Shown: positions 7,106 through 7,852 of the stretch, piece after piece | Numbering within the stretch: the first letter of the stretch is position 1 | How the letters are laid out: each line of letters starts with the position of its first letter | NCBI GenBank assembly: GCA_025353235.1 | Contig: JANXQZ010000115.1 | Span: 1-7,852, forward strand | DNA: 7,852 bases | Direction of reading: 5' to 3' | Source: Bryobacterales bacterium | GTDB taxonomy: Bacteria; Acidobacteriota; Terriglobia; Bryobacterales; Bryobacteraceae | The notes under the pieces: generated by a model | What the model saw: only the letters and a program-made list of their open reading frames with translations | The model's database searches: none | Told to the model about the DNA's origin: nothing | Translations under genes and position numbers: made by a program

Positions 7106-7116
7106 CCTACGGCTCG
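7081..7116. repeat. REP-like hairpin unit overlapping the SUMF gene stop codon
   Basis: The right unit folds by itself. CGAGCCGT (7081-7088) pairs with ACGGCTCG (7109-7116), and inside it GACCG (7089-7093) pairs with CGGTC (7102-7106). That leaves a 2-base bulge (7107-7108) and an 8-base loop, TAAGGGAG: 13 pairs in all. The outer arm covers the last two codons and part of the stop of the SUMF-domain gene (TAG at 7107-7109). The left unit near 7020-7053 keeps the inner pairing but has lost most of the outer arm. Confidence 0.7.
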
Positions 7117-7852
7117 CGTGCAGCGCGGAACCCGATCATCCGATGCGACTGGAACGAGGGCCACGCCGCCGAGCGCCCGTAGGTCCGCAAGTCGAACGGA
7201 TCCGTGAAAAAAGTGCCGCCACGCACCACGCGATACGCGCCCTTCTCCGGACCCCTGGGATTGTTCCGTGGCGACACCGAGTAGTAATCTCGGCTGTACC
7301 AATCCTGGCACCACTCCATCACATTGCCCGCCATGTCGAACGCGCCATAGGGCGACTGGTTCCCGTGAGTCTGCAACTCGCCCCGCTTGCTACCGTCATA
7401 CCAGCCCACTTTAGACCCCGTATCGAAAGCGTTGGCGCCCGTGTAGTTCGCGTAAGAGCGATCAATCTCGTTCCCCCATGGATACCGCCGCTGGTCCGTG
7501 CCGCGCGCGGCCTTCTCCCACTCCGCTTCAGTCGGGAGTCGGTACTTGTGGCCAGTCTTGGCGCTCAGCCAATTGCAATACGCCACAGCCGAATCCCAAT
7601 TGACCCCCAGCACCGGATACGGATCGCTATCGGGCGTGCCTCCGCCGTGGTTGCGCGCGTCTTTCCAGTACGGGACCTGATCCTTCGGCACCACGCGTCC
7701 CGCAGGCCAAAACTTCGGATCGTCGTAGCCAGGGTCGTCGCGAAATTTCCTCCACTCCCCGTTAGTCATTTCATACTTGCCGATGTAGAACGCATCCAAC
7801 TCCACCACGTGAACGGGACGTTCGCGGGATTCGCCATCGCCGAAATTGTCCC
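7107..7852 (-). CDS. SUMF1/FGE-sulfatase-domain protein lacking the catalytic cysteines, 5' end outside window
   Basis: The frame is open from the right edge to the TAG at 7107-7109. It begins in family sequence (GESRERPVHVVELDAFYIGKYEMTN), so the true start lies beyond the window; the in-frame GTG at 7808 is internal. The visible 247 residues cover most of a C-type-lectin-like SUMF domain: WDSAVAYCNWLSAKTG, YRLPTEAEWEKAARG, YPWGN, GNVMEWCQDWY, VVRGGTFF and a final MIGFRAAR. In true formylglycine-generating enzymes (human SUMF1) two catalytic cysteines follow the GGSY segment. Here the matching stretch reads GGTFFTDPFDLR with no cysteine, so sulfatase activation is unlikely. It may belong to the broad non-FGE group, whose members include non-haem iron enzymes and accessory or binding domains fused to kinases or lipoproteins. 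The partner and function are unknown. A REP-like hairpin overlaps its 3' end. Confidence 0.9.
   Translation of the reverse strand, partial: DNFGDGESRERPVHVVELDAFYIGKYEMTNGEWRKFRDDPGYDDPKFWPAGRVVPKDQVPYWKDARNHGGGTPDSDPYPVLGVNWDSAVAYCNWLSAKTGHKYRLPTEAEWEKAARGTDQRRYPWGNEIDRSYANYTGANAFDTGSKVGWYDGSKRGELQTHGNQSPYGAFDMAGNVMEWCQDWYSRDYYSVSPRNNPRGPEKGAYRVVRGGTFFTDPFDLRTYGRSAAWPSFQSHRMIGFRAAREP

Overview
The window is chromosomal DNA of a GC-rich bacterium (roughly 58-60% by eye). I read it as a soil Acidobacteriota of the Solibacter/Bryobacter kind. That rests on the gene mix (selenocysteine formate dehydrogenase with an NrfD anchor, a secreted GH32 enzyme, an LTXXQ protein, a SUMF-domain protein) and on the REP-like hairpins. 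It is an inference, not a proven assignment. The window holds seven protein genes and no rRNA, tRNA, CRISPR array or transposase.

Positions 1-5621 (minus strand, read right to left) form one tight operon. It starts with a formate dehydrogenase alpha subunit of 1059 residues whose reading frame contains an in-frame UGA at 5070-5072. That UGA is a selenocysteine codon followed by a clear bacterial SECIS hairpin, so the gene is intact although naive gene calling splits it in two. Next come a four-cluster iron-sulfur beta subunit with a C-terminal membrane helix (3-bp gap) and an NrfD/PsrC-type quinone-linked membrane subunit (4-bp GTGA overlap). Formate would be oxidised at the Mo/W-Sec centre of alpha, electrons would pass through the beta clusters, and NrfD would hand them to the quinone pool. 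Alpha has no twin-arginine signal and an in-frame stop rules out a longer N-terminus, so the catalytic side probably faces the cytoplasm. Five bases after the nrfD stop begins a secreted GH32 (levanase/inulinase/invertase-like) gene that runs off the left edge.

Positions 5622-5704 are a short divergent intergenic region. On the plus strand (5705-6601) follows a stand-alone dTDP-4-dehydrorhamnose reductase-like gene. It converges, with two bases between the stop codons, on a small exported Spy/CpxP-like LTXXQ protein on the minus strand (6604-6957). A perfect 10-bp inverted repeat lies at the end of the reductase gene.

Positions 6958-7106 hold the Spy-like gene's ribosome binding site and a striking 24-bp perfect inverted repeat. 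Its right unit is a REP-like hairpin that runs into the stop codon of the last gene. That gene, a SUMF/FGE-sulfatase-domain protein on the minus strand, runs off the right edge and lacks the catalytic cysteine pair of true formylglycine-generating enzymes.

The most noteworthy points are the selenocysteine recoding site, the Tat-less NrfD-coupled formate dehydrogenase layout, and the REP-like repeat pair. I see no wholly new multi-gene system here.
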